DNA of 64,000 nucleotides from Bordetella pseudohinzii (GTDB taxonomy: Bacteria; Pseudomonadota; Gammaproteobacteria; Burkholderiales; Burkholderiaceae_B). The notes beneath the pieces were generated by a model. That model searched no databases. It saw only the letters and a list, made by a program, of their open reading frames with translations, and was not told the origin of the DNA. Where the stretch lies: the NCBI RefSeq assembly GCF_000657795.2, contig NZ_JHEP02000005.1:62001-126000 (forward strand), written 5' to 3'. Positions within the stretch are counted from its first letter, which is position 1. Each line of letters opens with the position of its first letter. Shown here piece after piece: positions 30,110 to 38,155 of this stretch. The translations under genes were made by a program, and so were the position numbers.

Positions 30110-30913
30110 TTAGCGTAGCGCCATTACGACAAAGACGAGCGCCAGCAGGCCGATATAGATCCGGGCGTGCAGGCGATCCGGGATCCGGCCGGCCAGCGGG
30201 GCGGACAGCCGGATCCCGGCATAGGCGCTCAGGGTGAGCACGATAAAGGCTCGCAGATCCACATAGCCGGCGCGCCAGGGGGCCGCCGGGGCGCCTGTGC
30301 GCCAGGCCAGCAGGATATAGGTCAGCGTGCCCACGACGGCCACCGGCAGGCTGAGCGGATTGGCCATGGCGCTGGCCGCGGCCATGTCCAGGCCGCGCCG
30401 GCGCATCAGGGGGACGGTCATGACGCTGCCGCCCACGCCTAGAAAGGTCGCGATCGCGCCTATGACGATGCCGGCGCCTGCCGTGGCGCCGGCGCCCAGG
30501 GGCCGGGCCGGGGCGCCGTCCAGAAACCCTTTGCGCAGCAGGCAGTCGGCGATGGTGATGCCGAGATAGGCCAGAAAGGCCCCGCGCAGCACGGCGCCGC
30601 TGGCCAATACGGCCAGGGACGCGCCGAACACGGCGCCCAGGCCGATATAGCCCGCCAGCGGCCATATCCAGGACCAGTGCAGCAGATGCGCCCGCCTGCG
30701 CGTGGCCAGGCCGGCCGAGGCCATCATGACGCAGGTGGACGTCGCGATGGCGATATGCATGGCCGATGCCGCCTCGGCGCTGCCGGGGCCGTGCGTGGCG
30801 AGCAGGCCCTGGTACAGCAGGGGCACGACGACAAAGCCGCCGCCAAAGCCGAACAGCAGGGTGGTCACGCCCGCCAGCACGCCGAAAAACGCCAGAATCA
30901 AATAAAAGGACAT
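30110..30913 (-). CDS. TauE/SafE-family membrane permease
   Basis: 267 residues from ATG 30913 (MSFYLILAFFGVLAGVTTLL), chosen over an upstream start because AGGAGA lies just before it and the natural first helix begins here. About eight membrane segments, with LFGFGGGFVVVPLL in the first half and IGAIATFLGVGGSVMTVPL in the second. This is the duplicated glycine-rich motif of sulfite/sulfoacetate exporters of the TauE/SafE (formerly DUF81) family. The substrate cannot be predicted. It is divergent from the AraC-type regulator gene at 30999, which probably controls it. Confidence 0.88.
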   Translation of the reverse strand: MSFYLILAFFGVLAGVTTLLFGFGGGFVVVPLLYQGLLATHGPGSAEAASAMHIAIATSTCVMMASAGLATRRRAHLLHWSWIWPLAGYIGLGAVFGASLAVLASGAVLRGAFLAYLGITIADCLLRKGFLDGAPARPLGAGATAGAGIVIGAIATFLGVGGSVMTVPLMRRRGLDMAAASAMANPLSLPVAVVGTLTYILLAWRTGAPAAPWRAGYVDLRAFIVLTLSAYAGIRLSAPLAGRIPDRLHARIYIGLLALVFVVMALR

Positions 30914-30961
30914 GCGCTCTCCTGTCTTGCCAAGGACGATACCCGCGGCCGTCCTGGCGTA

Positions 30962-31000
30962 CATTCGAATTTCTGCCATATCCATTCGACTTTCCGCCAT
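30962..31000. promoter_or_regulatory. Tandem 18-bp direct repeat in the permease/AraC divergent promoter
   Basis: CATTCGAATTTCTGCCAT (30962-30979) and CATTCGACTTTCCGCCAT (30983-31000) match at 16 of 18 positions and are spaced 21 bases apart, two helical turns, so both face the same side of the DNA. Directly repeated half-sites with a 21-base period are typical of AraC-family operators. The second copy runs into the AraC start codon. Confidence 0.65.
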
Positions 31001-31826
31001 GCGCAATATCGCCATCACCGAGATCGAGGATGCGGACCGGCCGGTGCTGGCCATCGGCACCGATTATCCGCGGGGCCAATTGCTGGACTGGCATCGCCAT
31101 CGGCGCGCGCAACTGCTTTATGGCGCCACCGGGCTCATGCAGGTGGCGGCCGGGCAGGGCGCATGGGTGGTGCCCAGCGGACAGGCGCTCTGGATACCCG
31201 CCGGCGTGGCGCACCGGGTGCGCATGCTGGGCGTCAGCACGCGCAGCGTCTATATCGAGCCGGCCCGCGCGCCGCGCCGCTCGACGGAGTGCGAGGTGCT
31301 GGAGGTCAGCGATCTGTTGCGTCATCTGCTGCTGGAAGCGGTGGACATGCCCTTGCATTACGACGAGCAGGGCCGCGACGGCGCCCTCGTGGGCCTGCTC
31401 TTGCACGAGGTGGCGCGCGCGGCCAGCCTGCCCCTGCACATCCCCTTGCCGCAGCACGATCCCGAGCTGGACGCGGCCTGTCTGGCCTTTATGCGCGCCC
31501 CGCGCATCGATGAGCGCCCGGCCTTGTGGGCCCAGCGCCTGAACCTGAGCGAGCGCACCTTGCTGCGGCGTTTCCGCCGCGCCACGGGCATGTCTTTCGC
31601 GCAATGGCGCCAGCGCGCCTGCCTGGGCCAGGCCTTGGCCGAACTGGCGCGCGGCGTGGCGGTCACGACCGTGGCGCTGGACCTGGGCTATGACAGCCCG
31701 GCGGCGTTTTCCACCATGGTGCGCCGGGCGCTGGGATGCCCGCCTTCCGCGCTGGCCCGCGTCCCTTTGTCGCGGGGCAAGGCGCGCCAGGCTTCCTATA
31801 ATCCGCGCATCGAGTCCTTTGCCTGA
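30999..31826 (+). CDS. AraC-family transcriptional regulator
   Basis: 275 residues from ATG 30999 (MRNIAITEIEDADRPVLA). The N-terminal ~130 residues form a cupin-type effector domain (DWHRHRRAQLLYGATGLMQV, VPSGQALWIPAGVAHRV). The C-terminal ~100 residues hold the double helix-turn-helix (LNLSERTLLRRFRRATGMSF, VAVTTVALDLGYDSPAAFSTMVRRALGCPP). It is transcribed away from the TauE/SafE permease, and a tandem direct repeat lies between the two genes. It probably activates that permease and may control itself. The inducer is unknown. Confidence 0.92.
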   Translation: MRNIAITEIEDADRPVLAIGTDYPRGQLLDWHRHRRAQLLYGATGLMQVAAGQGAWVVPSGQALWIPAGVAHRVRMLGVSTRSVYIEPARAPRRSTECEVLEVSDLLRHLLLEAVDMPLHYDEQGRDGALVGLLLHEVARAASLPLHIPLPQHDPELDAACLAFMRAPRIDERPALWAQRLNLSERTLLRRFRRATGMSFAQWRQRACLGQALAELARGVAVTTVALDLGYDSPAAFSTMVRRALGCPPSALARVPLSRGKARQASYNPRIESFA

Positions 31827-31836
31827 GTTCCGCCCT

Positions 31837-32409
31837 ATGTCCGCGTCCCAAGCCGATCTCCGCCCTTTCTGGCGCAAGCATCTCCTGGCTATCGTGCTGG
31901 TCTTGATCTCGCTCGGGCTGGCGCTGGCCTTCACGGTCAACTGGGTGCTGCGGGAAAGCAGCCCGCAATTCAGCGCCCAGGTCGATACGCCCCAGGGGCA
32001 ATCGCGCGAAATCCGGCTCGAGGACGGCAGCGAAATCATCGCCGGCGGCGGCACCGAACTGAGCGTGGGCGTCTATGCGCGCCGCCGCGATGTGAACCTG
32101 GCCCACGGGCAGGTGTATTTCCGCGTGGTGTATAAGTTCCGCACCAATCTCAATGTGCGCATGGGCGTCAACGAAGTCAATGTGCTGGCCTCGGCCATGG
32201 CCACGCCGGACACGCTGTTCGATGTCCAGCTGGACGGCGAGCGCCTGGCCGTGCGCGTCAAGCAGGGCCAGGTCAAGGTGCGCACGCAATCGGCCGGTCC
32301 GCGCGAGTTTGTCGAACTGTCGGCCGGGCAGGCGGTGGTGGTGGACCTGAAACAGATGCGCCACGAAGTCAGCCAGATCGACCCGGCCAGCGTGGGAGAT
32401 TGGCGCTAG
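31837..32409 (+). CDS. FecR-domain membrane-anchored protein
   Basis: 190 residues from ATG 31837, 10 bases after the AraC gene. One membrane segment near residues 15-35 (LLAIVLVLISLGLALAFTVNW) is followed by a periplasmic FecR-like beta-rich domain (REIRLEDGSEIIAGGGTELSV, RDVNLAHGQVYFRV, LAVRVKQGQVKV, ELSAGQAVVVD). Unlike true FecR anti-sigma regulators it has no partner sigma factor nearby, and the cytoplasmic N-terminus is short. Role unknown; possibly a stand-alone periplasmic binding or scaffold domain. Confidence 0.72.
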   Translation: MSASQADLRPFWRKHLLAIVLVLISLGLALAFTVNWVLRESSPQFSAQVDTPQGQSREIRLEDGSEIIAGGGTELSVGVYARRRDVNLAHGQVYFRVVYKFRTNLNVRMGVNEVNVLASAMATPDTLFDVQLDGERLAVRVKQGQVKVRTQSAGPREFVELSAGQAVVVDLKQMRHEVSQIDPASVGDWR

Positions 32410-32415
32410 CGCCGC

Positions 32416-32874
32416 CTAGGCGGCCCGGGGCTGGTCCGAAGGCGTGGACGGGCCCTGGGGGTCGTTTTCCGCATCCGGACGCGGACCCAGCGGCGCCAGG
32501 CCCAGCCGCGCGCGCAGGCGCTGGCAATCCGGGTTGGGGCTGCCGTCGGCTTGCCACATGTCGAATTCCCGGCAGGGCGTGGAGCGGTTTTCGTAGATGT
32601 CGCAGTGGATGCCGGGCTGGCCCAACTCGCCGCGCAGCGAGACGCAGCGGCCGCCGCCGTGCTCCGTGCCTTGCATGCAGACGCGCGAAGGGCTGATCTG
32701 GGTGACAAGCGCCTGGGGCACCGTGCCGCCGTGGACGTCCACCTCGCCAAAATAGAACGACACCCGGAAATGCGCGCAGCAGGCGCCGCAGCTCAGGCAG
32801 GGGTTGGCGTCGGGCTGCCCGGCCAGGTCGGCCAGGGAAACAATGGTGGTGGGGTCTGGGGTGAGTCGCGTCAT
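32416..32874 (-). CDS. YkgJ-family cysteine-cluster (Zn/Fe-chelating) protein
   Basis: 152 residues. It has the CxxCxxCC start motif NPCLSCGACCAHF, then CMQGTEHGGGRCVSL, IHCDIYENRSTPCREF and a late Cys (NPDCQRLRARLGL). These are the spaced cysteines of the YkgJ/CxxCxxCC family, proposed to bind zinc or an iron-sulfur centre; molecular function is not established. It is convergent with the FecR-like gene and divergent from tag. Confidence 0.85.
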   Translation of the reverse strand: MTRLTPDPTTIVSLADLAGQPDANPCLSCGACCAHFRVSFYFGEVDVHGGTVPQALVTQISPSRVCMQGTEHGGGRCVSLRGELGQPGIHCDIYENRSTPCREFDMWQADGSPNPDCQRLRARLGLAPLGPRPDAENDPQGPSTPSDQPRAA

Positions 32875-33002
32875 GGCGAGGTCCGTGGGTGTCGGCCTGG
32901 CGCGGCAGGCGCGCCGACGCGCAATAGTAGCAGGGACGCCGGATTGCCCTGGCCCGTCAACCCCGTCAAAATGTCCGGGTCCCGCATTCCGAAAAAACCA
33001 TC

Positions 33003-33605
33003 ATGCCCGCTCGCCAGGACTTTCCCGATGGCCGACCCCGCTGCGGCTGGGTCGACGACTCCGACAGCTACCGCGCCTATCACGACGAAGAATGGGGGCG
33101 GCCCAGCGCGGACGACCGGCATTTGTTCGAGCAGATCTGCCTGGAGGGCATGCAATCCGGCCTGAGCTGGCGCACCATCCTGAACAAGCGCGAAGGCTAT
33201 CGGCGCGCCTTCGCGGACTTCGATATCGACAAGATCGCGCGATTCGGCGCGGACGATGTGGAACGGCTCGTGCAGGACGCCGGCATCGTCAGGCATCGGG
33301 GCAAGATCGAGGCCATTATCAACAATGCCCGGCGCGCGCGCGAGATGCGCGAACGGGAAGGCTCGCTGGCCGCCTTTTTCTGGCGTTTCGAGGGCCCCGA
33401 CCGGCCGCTGACCGACGGCGCGCCGACCGCCGAGGCCATCGCCCTGTCCAAGGCGCTGAAGAAACTGGGATGGTCTTTCGTGGGTCCGACGACGGTCTAT
33501 GCCTTCATGCAATCGGTGGGCATGGTCAACGACCACCATGCCGAATGCTATGCCCAGGCCTTGTGCGCCAAGGCGCGTAAACAGTTCAAGCGCCCGGCGG
33601 CGTGA
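33003..33605 (+). CDS. tag: DNA-3-methyladenine glycosylase I
   Basis: 200 residues. It excises 3-methyladenine from alkylated DNA as the first step of base excision repair. The Tag signature is present: RCGWV with C14, YHDEEWG with H27, ICLEGMQSGLSWRTILNKR and GWSFVGPTTVYAFMQSVGMVNDHH. Zinc ligands C14, H27, H178 and C182 correspond to C4, H17, H175 and C179 of the E. coli enzyme. The ATG at 33003 gives a start about 10 residues longer than E. coli Tag. It has its own upstream region and appears monocistronic. Confidence 0.95.
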   Translation: MPARQDFPDGRPRCGWVDDSDSYRAYHDEEWGRPSADDRHLFEQICLEGMQSGLSWRTILNKREGYRRAFADFDIDKIARFGADDVERLVQDAGIVRHRGKIEAIINNARRAREMREREGSLAAFFWRFEGPDRPLTDGAPTAEAIALSKALKKLGWSFVGPTTVYAFMQSVGMVNDHHAECYAQALCAKARKQFKRPAA

Positions 33606-33731
33606 CGACTGTTTGCCCTTTGTATCCTCGCGCTGCGGCGGGGTTTCTCCATGACGGAGACTGCGCTACCCTGAAGCGGAGGCTGCCGGTGGCAAGGTGC
33701 TGCCCGCGGCGCGAGCCCAGGCACAAACACA

Positions 33732-35828
33732 ATGGCAACCCGGCGCAAGATCCTCCTCGCGGTCATCGTGGTGCTGCTGGCATTGCCGGCGGTTTTCGCC
33801 GTTGTGGTCGGCAATCTCGACTGGAACCGCTTCAAACCCACGATCAATGACAAGGTCACGGCCGCCATCGGCCGGCCCTTTGCCATCCGGGGCGATCTGA
33901 GCGTGAGCTGGGGCCGCCAGCCCCAGGAAAGCGGCTGGCGCGCCTGGCTGCCCTGGCCGCGGATCACCGCCTCGGACATCATGATCGCGAACGCGCCCTG
34001 GGGCCAGGCCCCCGCCCTGGCCACGCTGGAGCGCGCCACCTTCACGCTGGCGCCCCTGCCGCTGCTGGCCAGGCATGTCGTGATCCGCCAGGTGCAGCTG
34101 TCCCATCCCGCGGCCGACCTCGAACGCCAGGCCGATGGCACGGCCAACTGGGTCTTCCTGATGCCCGAGACCGGCGAGCCCTCGCCTTGGAAACTCGATT
34201 TGAACGAGATCGGCTTTGACCAGGGGCGCGTGGGCTACCAGGACGCGCAACTGAAGGCCGAGCTCGAAATCCTGGTCGACCCCTTGGGCAAGCCCGTGCC
34301 CTTCGCCGAACTGGCCGGCGACGCCCTGGACGCGGCGCCGGACGACCCGGCCGCCGCCCGGGATCCGAAACCCGCGCCCGCTGACTATGTCTTCGGCTGG
34401 AAGATCAAGGGCAAATACAAAGACCTGCCGGTGCAGGGCGAGGGCAAGGTCGGCGGAATGCTGGCCCTGCGCGACGCCTCGCGGCCTTTTCCGCTGCAGG
34501 CCGATGTGAGCACGGGGTCGACCAAGGCCTCGGTGGTGGGCACGCTGACCGATCCGCTGCAACTGGGCGCGCTCGACCTGCGCCTGAAACTCTCCGGCGC
34601 GTCGATGGCCAACCTCTATCCCCTGACGGGCGTGACCCTGCCCGACTCGCCGCCCTATGCCACCGACGGTCATCTGCAGGCCCGGCTGCGCGAGGCGGGC
34701 GGGCCGGTGTTCCACTATCGCGACTTCAACGGCAAGGTCGGCAACAGCGACCTGCACGGCGACATCCGCTTCGCCCTGCAGGCGCCCAGGCCCAAACTGA
34801 GCGGCCAGCTCTCTTCCAAACTGCTGCGCATGGCCGACCTGGGGCCCTTGATCGGCGTGCAGTCGGGGGGCGGCACCACAGCCAGGACCCTCAAGGCCGA
34901 AGGCGAGAAAAGCCTGGTCCAGCCGCCTGACAAGGCCTTGCCGGTGCAAGTCTTTCGCACCGACCGCTGGCGCGACATGGACGCCGAGGTCAAGCTGTCG
35001 GTCGGGCGCATCGTCCATGGCGACACCCTGCCGCTGACCGACCTGGACGTCGGCCTGGTGCTGCAGGACGGCCTGCTCACGCTGGATCCGCTGCGCTTCA
35101 ACATGGCGGGCGGGCGCCTGGACGGCAAACTCAGCCTGGACGGCGCCAAAACCCCCATGGCGGGGCGCGTCAACATGAGCGCGCGGCGCCTGCAACTCAA
35201 GCAACTCTTCCCCAAGACCCAGTCCATGCAGCGCACCCTGGGCGAACTCAATGGGGATGCGGCGCTTGCGGGCAGCGGCAACTCGGTGGCCGCGCTGCTG
35301 GCCTCGGCCAGCGGCGACACGCGGCTGCTGGTCAACGACGGCGTCATCAGCCGCGCCCTGATGGAAATCGCCGGCCTCAATGTCGGCAACTATGTGGTCA
35401 GCAAGCTCTTCGGCGACGACGAGGTCAAGATCAACTGCGGCGCGGCCGATCTCCAGATGAAGTCCGGCATCATGACCCCGCGGCTGTTCGTATTCGACAC
35501 CGACAACGCCGTCATTACCATAGACGGCACGGTCAACTTCCGCAGCGAGGCCATGGACCTGGACATCTCGCCCGAAAGCAAGGGCTTTCGCGTGTTCTCG
35601 CTGCGCTCGCCCCTCTATGTGCGCGGCACCTTCAAAAAACCCGATGCCGGCGTGCACATGCTGCCGCTGGCCGCGCGCGGCGCCGGCGTCGTGGCCCTGG
35701 GCGTATTGCTGACCCCGGCGGCTGGCCTGCTGGCCCTGGTGGCGCCCAGTTCGCCCCAGGAGACCCAATGCGGCGAACTCTTCCAGCGCCTGAAGCAACC
35801 CGGCCGCGCCGCCCCGGCCAAGAAGTAG
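33732..35828 (+). CDS. AsmA-family envelope protein
   Basis: 698 residues. An N-terminal signal anchor (ILLAVIVVLLALPAVFAVVVG) is followed by the AsmA N-terminal domain (GRPFAIRGDLSVSWG, PWPRITASDIMIANAPWG, FTLAPLPLLARHVVIRQVQL) and, near the C-terminus, the AsmA_2-type region (ALMEIAGLNVGNYV, INCGAADLQMKSGIM, TIDGTVNFRSEAMDLDISP). AsmA-like proteins span the periplasm and are implicated in phospholipid traffic to the outer membrane and outer-membrane homeostasis. It stands alone; a short GC hairpin with T4 follows its stop. Confidence 0.87.
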   Translation: MATRRKILLAVIVVLLALPAVFAVVVGNLDWNRFKPTINDKVTAAIGRPFAIRGDLSVSWGRQPQESGWRAWLPWPRITASDIMIANAPWGQAPALATLERATFTLAPLPLLARHVVIRQVQLSHPAADLERQADGTANWVFLMPETGEPSPWKLDLNEIGFDQGRVGYQDAQLKAELEILVDPLGKPVPFAELAGDALDAAPDDPAAARDPKPAPADYVFGWKIKGKYKDLPVQGEGKVGGMLALRDASRPFPLQADVSTGSTKASVVGTLTDPLQLGALDLRLKLSGASMANLYPLTGVTLPDSPPYATDGHLQARLREAGGPVFHYRDFNGKVGNSDLHGDIRFALQAPRPKLSGQLSSKLLRMADLGPLIGVQSGGGTTARTLKAEGEKSLVQPPDKALPVQVFRTDRWRDMDAEVKLSVGRIVHGDTLPLTDLDVGLVLQDGLLTLDPLRFNMAGGRLDGKLSLDGAKTPMAGRVNMSARRLQLKQLFPKTQSMQRTLGELNGDAALAGSGNSVAALLASASGDTRLLVNDGVISRALMEIAGLNVGNYVVSKLFGDDEVKINCGAADLQMKSGIMTPRLFVFDTDNAVITIDGTVNFRSEAMDLDISPESKGFRVFSLRSPLYVRGTFKKPDAGVHMLPLAARGAGVVALGVLLTPAAGLLALVAPSSPQETQCGELFQRLKQPGRAAPAKK

Positions 35829-35835
35829 GCCCCGG

Positions 35836-35853
35836 GCCCGGGAGCGGGCTTTT
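35836..35853 (+). terminator. Short intrinsic terminator after the AsmA-family gene
   Basis: GCCCG (35836-35840), loop GGAG, CGGGC (35845-35849), then TTTT (35850-35853), beginning 7 bases after the stop codon. The stem is short but all GC and followed directly by T4. Confidence 0.5.
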
Positions 35854-35863
35854 GGGACCTCGG

Positions 35864-35892
35864 TTGGACAAGCCTAAAAATCTATGTATAAT
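35864..35892 (+). promoter_or_regulatory. Sigma-70-type promoter of tRNA-Lys
   Basis: A perfect -10 hexamer TATAAT (35887-35892), with a -35-like TTGGAC at 35864-35869 and a 17-base spacer. It lies ~110 bases before the mature tRNA 5' end, leaving a leader to be processed. Confidence 0.72.
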
Positions 35893-36002
35893 TCGGCCTC
35901 TCGCAATTGCAGCGGTTCTGCAGCGAAATAAGGCAAGCGTCTCAAAAGCCCCCGGGTTCTGAATTGCTTGCACATTTCCTCGGTGATAACACTGCATGCG
36001 CC

Positions 36003-36078
36003 GGGCTGTTAGCTCAGTTGGTAGAGCAGCGGACTCTTAATCCGTAGGTCGAGTGTTCGAGCCACTCACAGCCCACCA
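36003..36078 (+). tRNA. tRNA-Lys (anticodon CTT)
   Basis: 76 bases with an encoded CCA end. The acceptor stem GGGCTGT (36003-36009) pairs with ACAGCCC (36068-36074). The D-arm is GCTCAGTTGGTAGAGC, and the anticodon loop CTCTTAA gives anticodon CTT (reads AAG, lysine). The T-arm contains the TTCGAGC loop (GTTCGAGCC). Discriminator A at 36075 and CCA at 36076-36078. Confidence 0.96.
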
Positions 36079-36084
36079 AAATTC

Positions 36085-36121
36085 AAACGCCGGAACTCCT
36101 TTCAGGGGTTCCGGCGTTTTT
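36085..36121 (+). terminator. Strong intrinsic terminator after tRNA-Lys
   Basis: AAACGCCGGAACTCC (36085-36099) pairs with GGGGTTCCGGCGTTT (36105-36119) with one G-T wobble and a 5-base loop, and is followed by T residues. It can also serve the convergent csiD/glaH gene because the A tract on its other side is symmetrical. Confidence 0.88.
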
Positions 36122-36228
36122 CATTTCCGATCCGTGTTTCCGCATACGCTGATGTTTCGGTGTGAGCGTCGGGCATGCCAGTGCGGCGCGGGTCGGCCTT
36201 GCCGTTGCGGCCCCGGCACGCGCGGGAA

Positions 36229-37152
36229 TCAGCGCGCGAACAATCCCCGGATACGCATCAGCTCGCGATGCAGCTGCTCATGTTTCTGGAACGGCGCGCG
36301 GCCGTGCAGGTAGAAGTAGTTGTTCAGCACCACGAGCTCGCCCGGCGGCAGTGTGATTTCCTGCACGCCGGTGCTGGTTTCCATCGAGGCGGACAGGTCG
36401 TGCAGGTACAGGGCTTCTTCGAGCGTGGCCGGCTGCACGAATTGGTCGATGAAGCAGATGGCCAGCCCATAACGGTTCTGGAAGAAGAGCGGTCGCTCCA
36501 CCTGTTCGGCCACGTTCTTGGAAGCCGGGGATTTGTAGAGCAGGGGTTTGGTCGCCAGGGGATGGTTCAGGAAGTCGCCCAGGTCTTTCCAGTCGTCCAG
36601 GTGCAGGAAGCGCGATTCGCCGCCCACGGCATTGCGCTCGTCGAATTTCATCATCAACAGCCAGTCTGTCGCTTCCGAGACATAGGTGCCGTCGGTGTGC
36701 ATGGTGAACAGGCGATAGGCCTGGCGCAGATAGGAGTCGCTGTTGTCCGTGTGTTTGACGAAGAAGCGGGCATAGTATTTGCCGGACATCGAGTCGTGGT
36801 TGGCCGGCCCGAGCAGGTAGGCCACGGCGGTGCCGAATTTGACGAAGTCGTCGGGGTCCTCGGACAGGCCTTGCAGGCCGATGGTGAAGCCGCCGTGTTC
36901 GCGGGTCTCGACGATGGCGTTAAGGGTGCCGCGCAGATCTTCTCCGCAGGCCTGGATCAGGGCTTCGGCCATCTTGAAGCGCATGAAGGGCACGTATTCG
37001 AGGTTCTGGACATCGATGTCCTTGACCATGGCCAGAAAGCGCCGCAAGGCCTGCGGGTCGACGCTCACCTGCTGGACCCGGGTATGGGTGGGGTGATCTG
37101 TCACTTTGATGGTGCCCGAGAACAGGCGTTGGGCGTCGCTCATGTCGTTCAT
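36229..37152 (-). CDS. glaH: Glutarate 2-hydroxylase (CsiD/GlaH family Fe/2-oxoglutarate oxygenase)
   Basis: 307 residues; GAGGAG lies 7 bases before the ATG at 37152. CsiD/GlaH hydroxylates glutarate to L-2-hydroxyglutarate with O2 and 2-oxoglutarate, a branch of lysine degradation. The Fe(II) triad is visible as H152 and D154 in FTMHTDGTYVSE and H283 in YLHGR, with further family motifs GKYYARFFVKH and RELMRIRG. The partner genes common in other bacteria (L-2-hydroxyglutarate oxidase, gabD/gabT) are not adjacent. It is divergent from a LysR-type gene, which probably controls it. Confidence 0.93.
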   Translation of the reverse strand: MNDMSDAQRLFSGTIKVTDHPTHTRVQQVSVDPQALRRFLAMVKDIDVQNLEYVPFMRFKMAEALIQACGEDLRGTLNAIVETREHGGFTIGLQGLSEDPDDFVKFGTAVAYLLGPANHDSMSGKYYARFFVKHTDNSDSYLRQAYRLFTMHTDGTYVSEATDWLLMMKFDERNAVGGESRFLHLDDWKDLGDFLNHPLATKPLLYKSPASKNVAEQVERPLFFQNRYGLAICFIDQFVQPATLEEALYLHDLSASMETSTGVQEITLPPGELVVLNNYFYLHGRAPFQKHEQLHRELMRIRGLFAR

Positions 37153-37243
37153 AATGATCTCCTCTATTGAAAGCTGTTCTGGAAATCATTAGACGTGACA
37201 TCATCCCGGGCTTAAACGGGCGGCCATCGATACTTTGTTTGGT

Positions 37244-38155
37244 ATGAGCGATCAAAACGTAGAGACGCGCACGCTGCGATATTTTGTCGCGGTTGTCGAG
37301 AATCTCCATTTTTCCAAGGCCGCGGACCGCCTGGGGATTTCCCAGTCGGTGTTGAGCGTGGCCATCCAGAAGCTGGAGGCGCAGCTGGGCGTCAAGCTGC
37401 TGTTGCGCAATAAGCGCCAGCCGGTGTCGCTGACCGACGCGGGCAAGACGTTTCATGCCCATGCGCTCATCGCCTTGCAGCATATCGACCAGGCGGTGCA
37501 GATAGGGATGCAGGCCGCGCGCGGGCTGGCGGGCGTGGTCCGGGCGGCTTTCGTGGGATCGGCGGTCACTACGGGCGCGATCCAGGGGGTGTTGAGAAGT
37601 TACCGCGCCGAGCACCCCGCCGTGCGGGTGGAGATCCTGCCCATGGAGACCCCTGCCCAGCTGGAGGGTCTGAAGAACGGCGTCATCGATGTCGGCATCT
37701 TGCGGGCCAGGCGTGAGTATCCCAAGGGCGTGGACGCGATCGTGCTTCAGTCGGAGCGCCTGGCCGTGGCGATGGCGGATAACCACCTGCTTTGCCTGAA
37801 GGACGAGCTGGCGCCGGCCGATCTGGCGCGGGAGTCTTTCATCATCCCGCAGTTCGACGAAAGCGAAGGGTTTTCGGAGATTCTGGCCGAGCTGGGGCGC
37901 GCGGGCGGATTCGCGGCCCAGCCGCATCAGCGCGTCAAGGATTTCATGTCCGCGATCGCCCTGGCGGCCGGGGGCTATGGCGTGGTGCTGGCCCCGGAGT
38001 CCATCATCAGGCTGTCGCCGCCCGGGGTCACGTACCGGCAGATTACGGGCTTTGGCCGCCGTGTCGATCTGGCGCTGGCCTTTCGGACGCGCGGCAATTC
38101 GCCGGCGGTGCTCGCCCTGATCGACAAGGTGCGCGCGGCCGGCCCTATTCGGTGA
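37244..38155 (+). CDS. LysR-family regulator, divergent from glaH
   Basis: 303 residues from ATG 37244; a TTG at 37235 would add three. The N-terminal winged HTH is TLRYFVAVVENLHFSKAADR plus LGISQSVLSVAIQKLEAQLG, followed by LTDAGKTF. A LysR substrate-binding domain fills the rest. Transcribed away from glaH across a 91-base gap, so the likely target is the glutarate hydroxylase gene with glutarate or a lysine breakdown product as co-inducer (inference). Its 3' end overlaps the convergent nucleotidase gene by 11 bases. Confidence 0.93.
   Translation: MSDQNVETRTLRYFVAVVENLHFSKAADRLGISQSVLSVAIQKLEAQLGVKLLLRNKRQPVSLTDAGKTFHAHALIALQHIDQAVQIGMQAARGLAGVVRAAFVGSAVTTGAIQGVLRSYRAEHPAVRVEILPMETPAQLEGLKNGVIDVGILRARREYPKGVDAIVLQSERLAVAMADNHLLCLKDELAPADLARESFIIPQFDESEGFSEILAELGRAGGFAAQPHQRVKDFMSAIALAAGGYGVVLAPESIIRLSPPGVTYRQITGFGRRVDLALAFRTRGNSPAVLALIDKVRAAGPIR

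Noticed and set aside
29970-32054. 694-residue minus-strand frame spanning hutD upstream, permease, AraC and FecR-like genes
   Set aside because: It crosses several real genes in other frames, including an out-of-frame reading of the permease, and has no coherent domain.
33666-35798. 710-residue minus-strand frame opposite the AsmA-family gene
   Set aside because: Mirror of the third-codon GC bias; the plus-strand gene has a signal anchor and family motifs.
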